Assembly: GCA_020633195.1 (NCBI GenBank)
Contig: JACKEC010000035.1
Span: forward strand, 21,639 to 85,638
Source of the DNA: Sandaracinaceae bacterium
GTDB lineage: Bacteria > Myxococcota_A > Polyangia > Polyangiales > Sandaracinaceae
Length of the DNA: 64,000 bases
Direction of reading: 5' to 3'
Positions 25,792 through 37,200 of the stretch are shown in pieces. The position numbers were made by a program, and so were the translations under genes. Each line of letters opens with the position of its first letter. The first letter of the stretch is position 1. The notes beneath the pieces were generated by a model that was given only the letters and a program-made list of their open reading frames with translations, ran no database searches and was not told where the DNA came from.

Positions 25792-26427
25792 TCAGCCTCG
25801 GTCTTCCGCGTCCGGGTTGATCGCGTAGGTCCCCATGAACGACGCCTCGTCGAGGATGTGGCCGTCGAGGGCGGCGAGCAGGTCGGCGCCGCCGAACGCG
25901 CCGTCGATCGGCGCGCGCGGCACGTCGAGGGCGTAGAGCGTGAAGTGGTAGTGGTGGACGATGCTGTCGTTCCACGGCGGGCACGGCCCGTCGTAGCCGA
26001 AGTAGGTCCCCTTCATGTCCTCGTCCCCGGCGAACCAGCCGGTGTAGTCGTTGACGCCGTGCCGGGTCCCGTCGAGCGCGGCCGGGCCCTCCTTGCCGCG
26101 CGCCGTGATCCCGTCGGCGTGCGCGCCCGCCGGGATCTCGGTGGCGTCGGCCGGGATGTCGACGAGGAGCCAGTGATAGAAGGCGACGCGCGGGAGGTCG
26201 GCGGGGACGGTCTTGCCCTCCTGGTTCACGTCGTCGCCGCGGCTCGGCACGTCGGGGTCGTGGCAGACCAGGACCAGAGACTGCGCCGCGTCGGGCACGC
26301 CGCTCCAGGCCACGTGGGGGTTCCGGTTCGACGAGAGGGCGACGTGGCCCTCGGGGTCGTGCTTGCCGAACGCGAGCTCGGCGGGGATCGCGGCGCCATC
26401 CGCGAAGCTGTCACTCCAGACCTTCAT
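25792..26427 (-). CDS. YbhB/YbcL-family PEBP-like protein
   Basis: The 211-aa protein has the phosphatidylethanolamine-binding-protein signatures: VLVCHDPDVPSRGD, FYHWLLVDIP and YFGYDGPCPPWND with HHYHFTLYALD. The start ATG 26427 is preceded by GGAGG at a 7-base spacing; ATG 26433 two codons up lacks spacing. Bacterial members are small ligand-binding proteins of unclear role. It follows the zinc-ribbon gene directly. Confidence 0.88.
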   Translation of the reverse strand: MKVWSDSFADGAAIPAELAFGKHDPEGHVALSSNRNPHVAWSGVPDAAQSLVLVCHDPDVPSRGDDVNQEGKTVPADLPRVAFYHWLLVDIPADATEIPAGAHADGITARGKEGPAALDGTRHGVNDYTGWFAGDEDMKGTYFGYDGPCPPWNDSIVHHYHFTLYALDVPRAPIDGAFGGADLLAALDGHILDEASFMGTYAINPDAEDRG

Positions 26428-26429
26428 CC

Positions 26430-27059
26430 TCATCCTCCGTGGGTGCGGCCGCGCAGGCGGCGCTCGTCTTCGGGTTGGAACACGACCAGCTCGCAGCCGA
26501 GGCAGCGCTCCACGAGAACCTCTCCGTGACCGGACGCGTAGGTCGCCCGGGTCATCGACTCGAGGCACTGCGGGCAGCGGCTCGCGACGGTGACCTCGAC
26601 CCACTCGTGCGCGCTCCGGTCCGCGAACTTTCCGACCATGCCCGCCGCGTCGCGCAGCGACAGGACGACCGACTCGCAGGTCGCGCAGCGGCGCTCGGTG
26701 CGCGCGATCGAGCGGTAGGCGCCGCCCGCCTGGTGCTCGACGAGCGCGTCGCCGCAGGCGGGGCACACCCCGCGCGCCTTGGGGACCGCGTCGGGGTGCG
26801 GGTACAGGTCGATGTGCAGCGTGAAGTCGCCGACCGCGAAGCGGTTGCGGCGCGCGAGCCGCCGCTCGTCGGGAGCGCCGAGCTCCTTGAGGAGCCGCAT
26901 CACCGCGTAGTAGCCGTCGTGCACCACGTCGATCCGCGGCAGGCCGGCGAACGCGAACATGTTCCAGTCGTGCGTGCCGATCGAGACGACCGGCGAGTCG
27001 AACGACTCCTCGCGCAGGGTGCGCTGGGCGCGGTCGTTCACGAGGACGTGGATGCGCAT
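26430..27059 (-). CDS. protein with four CxxC knuckles and a possible FHA-like N-terminus
   Basis: The 209-aa product has four CxxC pairs (CPACG, CATCE, CPQCL, CLGCE), giving two probable zinc ribbons over residues 95-195. The first 85 residues (FDSPVVSIGTHDWNMFAFAGL... FTLHIDLYP) have a faint FHA-like rhythm, but the core Gly-Arg and Ser-x-x-His residues are not seen. It is cytosolic, without signal or membrane segments. It lies between the lipoprotein after the TPR gene and the PEBP gene with gaps of 13 and 2 bp. No function can be given. Confidence 0.65.
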   Translation of the reverse strand: MRIHVLVNDRAQRTLREESFDSPVVSIGTHDWNMFAFAGLPRIDVVHDGYYAVMRLLKELGAPDERRLARRNRFAVGDFTLHIDLYPHPDAVPKARGVCPACGDALVEHQAGGAYRSIARTERRCATCESVVLSLRDAAGMVGKFADRSAHEWVEVTVASRCPQCLESMTRATYASGHGEVLVERCLGCELVVFQPEDERRLRGRTHGG

Positions 27060-27072
27060 CCGCCGCCCCCCC

Positions 27073-28242
27073 TCAGAGCGTGGTCCACCCCGCGCGCACC
27101 GCCATCGCGCGCGCGGTCGCGGACGGCGCCGGCGTGGCCTCGAGGTGAGCGAAGCCGTCGACCTGTGAGGCCGGCAGGAAGAAGAAGACCGCGTCGACGA
27201 ACGCGTGCGGGGTCGCCGCCTCGGCGTCGAAGAGCTCCGCGAACCAGGCCCGTTCGAAGGCCGCGGCCTCGCCGTCGGTGAGGCCGATGGAGCGGAGCTG
27301 GGCGCGGATCGTGTCGCGGTGCGCGTCGGCCGCGGCGGTGGCGGGCAGCCCCACCGAGACCGAGCCGGTGGCCGGGATCGCGACCTGCGCGACCTGGATC
27401 GCGCCGTCGTGGCGGCGCAGCCGGAGCAGCTCGCCGACCGGCGCGCCCATCGACGTGTTCGTCACCGTGACGGTGCCGTCGGCGTTGCGCGTGATCGTGA
27501 GCGGCAGGTCCGGCGCGGGCCCGTCGCCTCTGTAGAAGAGGAAGTTCTGTTGCCCCCCACCGAAGGTCAGGCACCCCGCGTCGTCCGAGACGTACGTGCC
27601 GAGCTCGGCCGCCTCGCAGTAGCCGTCGGCGACGCCTTCGCAGACGGGGCTCTCGGCCGTCGGGTAGGGGCCGCCCGCGCAGGACTCGCTCGCGAGCTCG
27701 ACCTGCGACCAGGTGACCTGGTGGTCGGCGAGGGTCGCGGCGGGGAAGTGCTCGACGATCCTCGCGGTCGCGCCGAGGCTCACGGTCAGGTCGAAGCGGA
27801 AGCCGGGCGACGGGGCGTCGAGGTGGAAGTACAGCACCGGCTTGCGGCGCGGGGCGTTGCGACCCGTGAGCGCGTCGAGCACGCCGGTCGCCGTGTCGAC
27901 GGTGCGGTCGACGACCTCGCGCCCGGTCGTGGGGAGCCGCGGGCGCGTGCCCGTTCCGTCGCCGTCCTCGTCGCCGTCGTCGCCGCCGCCGGCCGCGGCC
28001 GCGTGGCTGGGGGCCTCGGCGCGGCCCGGGCCCGCCGCGAATTCGACGCGTCGCTCACCGAGGTCGACGTCGATGAGCCCCCACTCGTGGATGGTGTACG
28101 ACGGCGCCGCCTCCTCGTCCGGGACGACCGTCTCCTCGGGCTCGACGGCCTCGGGCTCCTCGACCTCCTCGGCGGCCTCGTCGCAGCCGAAGCACGCCAC
28201 GGCCCCGCCGAGCGCGAGCCCCAGCGTCAGCGCGCGCCTCAC
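27073..28242 (-). CDS. lipoprotein coupled to the giant TPR gene
   Basis: The start is GTG 28242, overlapping the TGA of the TPR gene (GTGA). The 389-aa product has a signal peptide (RRALTLGLALGGAVACFGC) with a cysteine in lipobox position, then a Glu/Pro-rich linker. The mature part starts SYTIHEWGLIDVD and includes RRKPVLYFHLDAP, WSQVELASESC and GGGQQNFLFYRG, a recurrent pattern in myxobacterial proteins of unknown function. Coupling to a TPR scaffold suggests joint function, although one is predicted cytosolic and the other exported. Confidence 0.72.
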   Translation of the reverse strand: MRRALTLGLALGGAVACFGCDEAAEEVEEPEAVEPEETVVPDEEAAPSYTIHEWGLIDVDLGERRVEFAAGPGRAEAPSHAAAAGGGDDGDEDGDGTGTRPRLPTTGREVVDRTVDTATGVLDALTGRNAPRRKPVLYFHLDAPSPGFRFDLTVSLGATARIVEHFPAATLADHQVTWSQVELASESCAGGPYPTAESPVCEGVADGYCEAAELGTYVSDDAGCLTFGGGQQNFLFYRGDGPAPDLPLTITRNADGTVTVTNTSMGAPVGELLRLRRHDGAIQVAQVAIPATGSVSVGLPATAAADAHRDTIRAQLRSIGLTDGEAAAFERAWFAELFDAEAATPHAFVDAVFFFLPASQVDGFAHLEATPAPSATARAMAVRAGWTTL

Positions 28243-31200
28243 TCGATCACCCACGCGAGCTCCTCGGCGAGCTCCGGGTCGAGCTTCTTGAGCGCGGCGA
28301 GCTGCGCCGCGGCGGCCGCGTCCTGACCGAGGTTCGCGTAGCAGATCCCGAGGCCGTACCGGATGGCCGGATCGTCGGGCGCGCTGAGCATCGCCTGCTG
28401 GTAGGGCTCCACGGCCTCGGCGAAGCGCCGGAGCTCCATGAGGTTCTCGCCGAGCCGCCCCATCGCGGGCGCGTAGTCCGCGTCGACCTCCGCGATGCGC
28501 TGGTAGGCGAGCACGGCGTCCTCGCGGCGATCGAGGCGCTCGAACAGCTTGCCGAAGCTCATCAGCGTGTCGACGTCGCGCAGCCCGAGCTGCACTGCCT
28601 CGGCGCAGGCCGTGCCGGCGTCCTTGTTGCGCCCGAGCTTCACGTAGCCGAAGCCGAGCGCGGCCTTGAGGCTCGGGTCGTCGGGGGCGTTCTTGCACGC
28701 GCCCTCCCACGCCGCGATGGCCTCCTCGGCCCGACCGAGGCGCATGAGCGCCGCCCCGAGCTGGTACTGGGCGACCGCGTGCGACGGATCCAATCGCAAG
28801 GCTCGTTGCAGGGCCGCGGCGCTCTCGTCGAAGCGCTCGAGCCGGGACAGCACGGTGCCCATGCGGTAGTAGCCGTCGGCGCTCGGGGTGTCCTTGACGA
28901 GCGCGCTCACCTCGGTGAACGCGTCGTCGAGCTGGCCCGCGCCCTCGTAGGCCTCCACGAGCGCGAGCGAGAGGCGCGCGCTCTTCGCGCCCGCGGCCGA
29001 GGCCTTCTGCAGGAGGTAGATCGCCTCGACGTGCTGGCCGCTCGTGCTGCGGCGCTCGCCGAGGGCGACCATCGCGTCCGCGTCCTCGGGGTCGATCTCG
29101 AGCGCCTTCTCGAGGTGCTCGATCGCGGTCTCCGTGTCCGGCTCGAGCTCCCCGATCGCGCGCCAGACGCGCGCGCTCGCCTCGTCGAGCCGCAGCGCGC
29201 GCTTGGCCGCGTCGAGCCCGCGCTCGCGCTGGTCCGCCTCGCCGTAGCAGAACGCGAGCTCGACCCAGTCGTCGGCCGTCACGCCGTCGCCGGAGGTCGC
29301 CTTCCGGAGCGCCTCGAGCGCGGCGTCGCGCTCCCCCGCCGCGCGGCGGAGCCGGCCGAGCAGCGCCCAGCCCTCGCGGGACGTCGCGTCGCGATCGACC
29401 GCCGCCTGCGCCTCGCGCAGCGCGTCGTCGGCGCGCTCCGCCTCGTGGTAGGCCCGCGCGAGGAGGAGCCGGATCCCGGCGTCGTCCGGGTGCCGGTCGC
29501 GCGCCTCGACGAGCGCGTCCACGAGATCGAACATCCGGCCCGCGGCGCGGCAGGCCTCGGCGAGCTGCGCGGCGATCCCGGCGGGCTCGGAGGCCGAGTG
29601 CATCGCCTCCTTGAGGGTGTCGACCGCCTCGTCGTGGCGCCCCGCCGCGGACATCGCGGTGGCGAGCCGACGCCGGATGGCGAGGTCGTCGGGGCGGAGC
29701 TGCGACGCCTTGCGCAGCGGCGCGACCGCCTCGGCGTGCGCCTGGCGATCCTCGCGGGCCTTCGCGAGGCCGAGCAGCACCTCGACGTCGTCCCCGATCT
29801 CGGCGAGCTTCGCGTAGTGCGCCTCGGCCTCCGCGGGCATCGCGAGCGAGAGGTACACGCGCGCCGCCGCCTCGTGCGCGGGGGCGTGGGTCGGGTCGAC
29901 CTCGGCCGCCTTGGCGTACTGCTGCACCGCCTGCTTCGGCTTCTTCTCGACCTCGAGCGCGCGGCCGTAGCCGACGAGGTAGCGAGGCTCGTCGGGCCGC
30001 CCCGCGATCGCGCCCTCGAGCTCGGCCTTGGCCTTCGCGAGGTCGTCGGACTTCAGCGAGGTCATGCCGAGGTAGAAGCGCGCCTCCATGTCGTTCGGCG
30101 ACTGATGGCGCGCGGCGTTGAGCCAGTCGCGCGCCTCCCCGAAGCGATCGAGGTGATAGAGGCTCTTGCCCATCCCGACGGAGAGCCCGCCGTCCTGCTG
30201 GCCGAGGTTCACCGCGGCCGAGAGCGCCTCGAGCGCCTTCTCGTGGTTGTTCACGTCGCTCAGCGCGAGCCCGTAGCCGCGCTGCGAGGCCGCGTCCTTG
30301 GGCGCGAGCTCGACCGCCGCGGCGTACGCGGTGACCGCGAGCCCCGACTTGCCGAGCGCGCGCAGCACCTCGCCGAGGCGACGGTGGAACGAGAACACCT
30401 TGGGCGCGAGCTCGGTCGCGCGGCGCAGCTCGGTCAGCGCGTCGTCGAGCCGCCCCGCGCCCTGCAGCGCCTCGCCGTAGCCCGCGTGCCCCGCCGCGTC
30501 CTGCGGCTCGATCGCGAGCGCGGCCTCGAACACCCCCGTCGCCGCGGCGTGCTGACCGAGCGCGTTGAGCGCGCGGCCCACCTCGAACGCCGTGTCCGCG
30601 TGGTCGGGCCGCAGCTGCAGCGCCGCGCCGAACGCGCGCGCCGCCTCCGCGTGCTTGCCCGCCGCCGCGAACGTCTTGCCCAGGCCGCGCTGCGCGGCGA
30701 AGTCCGCCGGCGCCTCCGCGACCGCGTCGGCGAAGACCGCCTCGGCGCCCGGCTGATCGCCCGAGCCGAGGAGCATGTCGCCGAGCTTGAGCTTGCCCGC
30801 GATGCTCGGCGCGAGCTCGATCGCCGCGCGCTGCGCCGCGATCGCGTCCTCCATCCGCGCGAGCGCGACGAAGCGATCCGCGATGTCCGCCTGGAGCTTC
30901 GCGTCGGTCGGCGCCGCCGCGCGCGCCTTGTTGAGCGCCGCCGCCGCCTCCCCGACGCGGCCCTCGCGAGCGCACGCGCCCGCGAGCGCGAGCAGCGTCT
31001 CGGGCCCACCCTCGCCGACCTCCGAGGCCCGCGCGAGCGCGCGCGCGGCGTCCGCGTCGCGGCCCAAGGCCTGGTACGCGCGACCGAGCGCCGCCCACGC
31101 GACGCCGTCGTCGGTGCGCAGGTTCGTCGCGATCTCGAGGGCGCTCACCGCGTCCGCGTGGCGGCCGAGCCGCTCGAGGACCTCGCCGTAGCTGCGCTGC

Positions 31201-34200
31201 GCGTCCGCGTGGTCCTTCTGGATCCCGACCGCCTGCGCGAGCGCGTCGATCGCGTTCGCGTCCTGCCCGAGGCGCGCCCGGACCTGACCGAGCCCGAGCC
31301 AGGCGTCGAACGACGACGCGTCGGCGGCCGCCGCCTCACCGAACGCCTGCTCGGCGCCGACGAAGTCGCTGGTCGCCCGGCGCGCCCGCGCGAGGCCGAG
31401 GAAGCTCGCCGCGGACGGCGCCGCGTGCACGGACTTCTGGTAGGCCTCCGCGGCCTCGGTCCACTGGTTGGCGGACGCGCACGCCGCGCCGAGGCGGGCG
31501 TGGAGGGCCGCGTCCTCCGGGGTCAGGCGGGTCGCGGCGCGGAGGCTGCCGATCGCCTCCTCGAAGCGGCCGAGGCGCTCGAGCGCGCCCGCGAGCCCGA
31601 GGTGCACGGTGACGTCCTCGGGCGCGAGCGCGGCGGCCGAGCGGAACGGCACGAGCGCGTCCTCGTCCCGCTTGAGCCCCACGTGCAGCTTCGCGAGCGC
31701 GAGGTGCGGGTCGGCCCAGCCGGGGGCGAGCTCGGCCGCGGCGCGGTACGAGACGATCGCGTCCTCGGGGCGCGACAGCTTGGTGAGGACCTCGCCGCGC
31801 CGCTGCGCCGCGTCGGCCGACGCCGGGAGCAGCGCGACCGCGCGGGTGAGCGCGCGCAACGACAAGTCGTGTTGCCCCTTCGCGAGGAGCACCCGGCCGT
31901 AGCCGAAGACGAGCTCGCCGTCGCCGGCGGTGTCCACGCCGCCCGCGAGCTGCACCGCGCGCTCGTAGCGCCGGACCGCGTCGTCGAGCAGGCCGCGGCG
32001 CTCCTGCACCTCGGCGAGGACGCTGAAGAGCTCGAGGTCGTCCGGCAGCTTCTGCGCCGCCGCCTCGAGCGCCTGCGCCGCGTCGTCGTCCCGGAGGTCC
32101 TGCGCGAGCAGGATCCCGAGCCCGCGGCGCGCGCCCTCGTGCCCGAGATCGAGGGCCTTCTGGTAGGCCTCCATGGCGCCCTCCGGCGCGTCGTTCGCGC
32201 GGCGGGCGTCGCCGAGCGCGGCCCAGCCGGGCCCGCTCTCGGGGAGCACGGTGAGAGCTCGCTCGAGCGCGCCGATCGCGTCGGTCCAGCGCCCGGCGCC
32301 GGCGTAGGCGCGACCGAGCGCGAGGCGCGCCTCGGGCTGGTCGGGGTAGAGCGCGAGCGCGCGCTCGAGGTGGCCGATCGCGGGGGCGAAGGCGCCCCCC
32401 TGGACCTGCGCCTTGCCGAGCTCGGCGAGCACCGTGGCGTCGCCGGGCGCGGCCGCGTGCGCCGCGGTGTAGGCGTCGACCGCCTCGGCGTGGCGGCCGA
32501 GCGCGGAGAGGCTCTTGCCGAGCGAGGCGTGGACGCCGGGCGGGAGGTCGCCGCCCTCGTCGGCGATCGCGGCGCGGTACGCCATGATCGCGTCGGCGTG
32601 CTGCCCGAGCGCGGCCTGCGCGTCGGCCTTGCCGATCAGCGCGCCGAGGCGCCGCGAGTCGAGCCGCAGCGCGTCGTCGAACGCCGCGACGGCCTTGGCG
32701 TAGCTGCCGGTGAGGAGCCGCGCGCGCCCGACGTCGGTCCAGCCCATCGCGTCCTCGAGCCCGAGGCCGGCGGCCTTCTCGAGGTTCGCGAGCGCGGCCT
32801 GCGTCTCCTGCGCGGCGAGCTGCGCGGAGCCGAGGCGCGCGAGGATCATCGGGTCGGCGGGCGACAGCTCGGCGGCCTTCTTGAGCGGGTCGATCGCGGC
32901 CTCTTCGAAGCCGAGCTCGAGCCGCAGCCACCCGAGCGCGCCCTGCCCCTCGGCGTCGTTCGGGTCGAGCGCGAGGGCGCGGGTCCACGCGTCCACCGCG
33001 GTGTCGTACGACCCCGCGGCCTGCTCCATGCGCGCGCGCTCGACCCAGGCGGTGCGGAGCTGCGGCGCGCGCCGCGTGGCCTCCTCGAACGAGTCGCGCG
33101 CCTCGGCCAGGCCCTTCACCTTGCGAGCGAGCCCGAGCTTGAGGTGGAGCGCGCCGTCGTCGGGGCTGAGCCCCACCGCGCTCTCGTAGCTCGCGAGCGC
33201 GTCGGTGTGGCGGTCGACCTTCATCCAGAGATCGCCGAGCTCGGCGTGCAGCGCCGGCTCCGCGGGGCGGTGCTCGAGCGCCTCGCGCAGCGCCTCGGCC
33301 GCGCGCACCGGATCGGAGAGCCCGAGGCGCGCGCGCGACAGCGCGACCCACGCGTCGGCGTCCTCGGCGCTGGCCTTGGTGATGCGCTCCCACGCCGCCG
33401 CCGCGACCTCGTTCTGGCCGAGCGCCGCCGCGCTCGTCCCGAGCGCGCGCTGCGCGTCGAGGCGATCGGGCGACAGATCGGTGGCCCGCTTGAGCGCGTT
33501 GATCGCCTGCGCGTGATCGCCCTTCTCGGCCTGCGCGCGGCCGAGCGTCACGAGCGCGTCGACGTCGCGCGGGCTGAGCTCGGCGGCCTTGGCGAGGTGC
33601 GGGACCGCCGTCTCGACGCGGCCGAGCGCGAACAGCGCGGCGCCGAGCTTCGCGCGGAGCGCGGGGTCCTCGGGGCGCTGATCGACCGCCTTGGTGAGCG
33701 GGTCGACCGCGTCGACCTCGCGGCCGAGCGCGAGGTAGCTCGCGCCGAGGCCGGCGAACGCGTCGGCGTCGGGGCCGCTGAGCGACAAGAGCTTCTTGAA
33801 CGCCTCGGCGGCGTCCTCGTGGGCGGCGAGCGCGACGCTGGCGCGCGCGAGCTCGCGGTACGGGTCCGCTCGATCGGGCGCCGCCTTGGTCGCCGCGCGG
33901 AACGCGTCGCGCGCGGGCTCCCAGGCCCCCGACTCCGCGTGCGCGCGACCGAGCGCGAGCTGCGCGTCCGGGTCGTCGGCGCTGAGCTTCGCGATCTGCG
34001 ACAGCACCGCCGCCGCGTCGCCGTGGCGACCGAGCTCGGTGAGCAGCGCGGCGAAGCGACGCAGGACCGCCTCGTCGTTGGGCGCGAGCTCGGAGGCCTT
34101 GCGGTACGCCGACACCGCGAGGTCCTTGTCGCCCATCGCGACGTGCAGATCGGCGAGCGCGGCCGGCGGCTCGGCGCTCTCCGGGTCGAGCTCGGCGCTG

Positions 34201-37200
34201 CGCTTGAGCGCGCCGAGCGCCTCGTCGTTCATCCCGAGCTTCGCGCACGCGCGCCCGAGGCGCAGCTGGGCCTCGGCGTCGTCGGGGCGGATCCGCGTCG
34301 CCTGGCGCAGCGAGGTGCGCGCGGCGTCGAACTTCTCCTGGTCCTCCTCGGCGCGGCCCTTGCCGAGGTAGTGGTCGGCGGAGTCGGGCTCGAGCTCGAG
34401 CGCGCGGGCGTAGGCGCGCTCGGCGCCCCCGAGCTTGCCGAGCGCGTACAGCACCGCGCCGTGGGCGCCATGCACGCGGTGGTCGTCGGGCAGCAGCTGC
34501 ACCGCGCGGGCGAGCGCCGCCTCGGCGTCCGTGTCCTGCTCCATCGCGCGGTGCGCGCGGCCGAGCGCGACCCAGCTCTCGCCCCGGTCGGGCTCGAGCT
34601 CCACCGCGCGCGCGAAGCCCTTCACCGCGGCGCCGAGCTTGTCGAGCTGCTCGCTCGCGAGGCCCAGGCCGTGGTGCGCGGCGGCGACGCGCGGGTCGAA
34701 GCCCACGCTCTGATCGAGCGCGTCGTAGGCGCGCTCCCAGCGGGCGGCCGCGACGGACGCGAGCCCGAGCTTGCAGAGCAGGGCGGCGTCGGTCGGCGCG
34801 AGCTCCACCGCCTTCTCGTAGGCGTCGGCCGCGGGCTCGGTGCGCCCGAGCTCGTCGAGGAGATCGCCGACCGCCTCGTGCAGCCGCGCGTCCGGCGGCA
34901 GGGCCTCGATCGCGGCGCGGTACGCCTCGACGGCCTCCTCCTTCTTGCCGAGCCCGACGCGCACCTCGGCGAGCGCCTTCTTGGCCTGCCCGCGCTTGGC
35001 GTCGAGCTCGACCGCCTTCGCGAACGAGCGCTCCGCGCCCGGCAGGTCGTCGAGGTGACGCTGCGCGAGGCCCAGGTTCTCGTGGACGTCCGCGTCGGTC
35101 GGCGCCAGCTCGACGCACTTCATCAGCGCGTCGCGGGCGCGCTCCCACTGCGCGGACCGGACGTAGCCGAGCCCGAGGTCGACGAGGAGCCGCGTGCTGT
35201 CGTCCCCGCCGAGCTCGACCGCCTTGGCGTACGCCGCCGCCGACGCCTCGTGCTGGCCGAGGCGCTGGAGCACGCCGCCGCTGCCGGCCCAGAGCGCCGA
35301 GTCGTCGGGGCTCGCGTCGATCGCCTTCTGCCACGTCGCGCTCGACGCCGCGTCGTCGCCCGTCTCCGACTGGAGCTCGGCGAGCGGCCGCAGCCACTCC
35401 GTCCGCGCCGGGGCGAGCTCGACCGCCTTGGCGTAGCTCGCGAGCGCCTCGGCGAGCTCCTCCTGGCCGCGCGCCGCCTCGGCGAGCAGCGCGTGCGCGT
35501 CGGCGTCCTCGGGCAGCAGCCGGACCGCGTGGCGGAGCTGCTCCACCGCCGCCTCGCCCGCGTCGGTGCGCAGCAGCGCCGTGCCGTAGCCGACGCGCAT
35601 CGGGCCGTCCTCGCCGTCCGCGCGCACCGCCGCCTTGAGCGGCTCGAGCGCCTGCTCGTACTTCGCGAGCTTCACGCGCACCTGACCGAGCAGGCCGCGC
35701 AACGTCACGTCGTCGGGCGCGAGCTCGACCGCCTTGATGAGCCGCTCCTCGGCCATCGGCAGCTGCTTCTTCGCCTCGTAGAGCCGCCCCGAGAGCGCGT
35801 AGCCCTCGGCCCACTTGCTGTCGATCTCGATCGCCGACTGCAAGTACTCTTGCGCAGGATCGAGGTCCCCGAGCTCGAGGCACGCCTTGCCCAGCTCCTT
35901 GAACGCCTCGCCCACGTCGGGCCGGATCTTCACCGCGCGCGTCAGGTACTTGCGCGCCTCGGCCCACTCGCTGACGCGGCAGTGCACCACCCCGAGCCGG
36001 GTCAGGCTCTTGTGGTCCTCCTCCTCGAGCTTGACCGCCTTCTCCCAGGCGGCGATCGCCTCGCGCCAGCGCTCGAGCTTCTCGAGGAGCGTCCCGTGCG
36101 TGCGGTGCATCGTGACGTCGTTCGGCTGCCGCTCGGCCGCCTTGCCGTAGGCCGCCGCGGCGTCGTCCCAGCGCTCGAGCTTCTCGCAGAGCGCGCCCGC
36201 CTCGAGCAGGCCCTCGACCCACGCGACGTCGAGCTCGGCCGCCGCGGTGTAGGCCTCGATCGCCTCGCGGTCGTCGCCGAGCTGCTTGCAGCCCCGCGCG
36301 AGCTCCTTGTGCGCCCGCGCCACGTCGAGCGGCGGGCCCTGGCCCGCGAGCGGGCCCTCGCTCCACAGGCGGATCGACTTCTCCGCCGCCTGCTGGGCCT
36401 GCTGCCAGCGCTCGACGCCGTTGTAGGCGATGGAGAGCTGCAGGCTCTGGTACGGGTCGTCCGGCGCGACCTTGGTGCCCTTCTGCAAGACCGGCACGGC
36501 CTCGTCGAAGCGCTCGAGCAGGTTCAGGCAGGTCCCGCGCAGCAGGATCATCTCGGCGTTCTCGTCCTCCTTGCGGAGCTTCTGGACGGCCGCGTCGATG
36601 CACTTCTCGAGCTTCTCGTACTTGAAGTAGAGCCGCGCGAGCGCGACCCACGCCTCCATGTTCTCGGCGTCGAGCTCGACGACGCTCTCCCAGGCCTTCA
36701 CGACCTCGTCGTCCTTGCCGAGCTGCGTCTTGACCGCGGCGACCGCCTCCTGGGTCTCCTGGTGCCCCGGCCGCATCGTGGACGCCTCGGCGAGGGACTT
36801 CTCCGAGTCCTCCCACTGCGACAACTCCATTTGCACGAGGCCGAGCTGCAGGAAGACGTCCGGGTCGTCGCGGAGCAGCGTGCTCGCCTTCTCGAAGCGC
36901 TCGAGCGCCTCCTCGGACTTGCCGAGGCGACGCAGGCAGCGGCCGAGCTTGAAGTAGATGGAGCCGTCGTCGGGCAGGAAGCGCAGCGCGATCTTGTAGG
37001 AGTTGTGGGCCTCCTGGTCCTGACCCACGTGCTCGTAGACGCCGCCGATCGCGATGTAGCCGTCGAGGTAGTCGGGGTCGATGTCGAGCGCGCGCCGGTA
37101 GCTGTCGATGGCGCGCTCGTCGTCGCCCGTGTGCATGCACGCCTCGCCGAGGAGCTTCAGCCCCGCGACGTGATCGCGGACCTGATCGACGAGGGCCTCG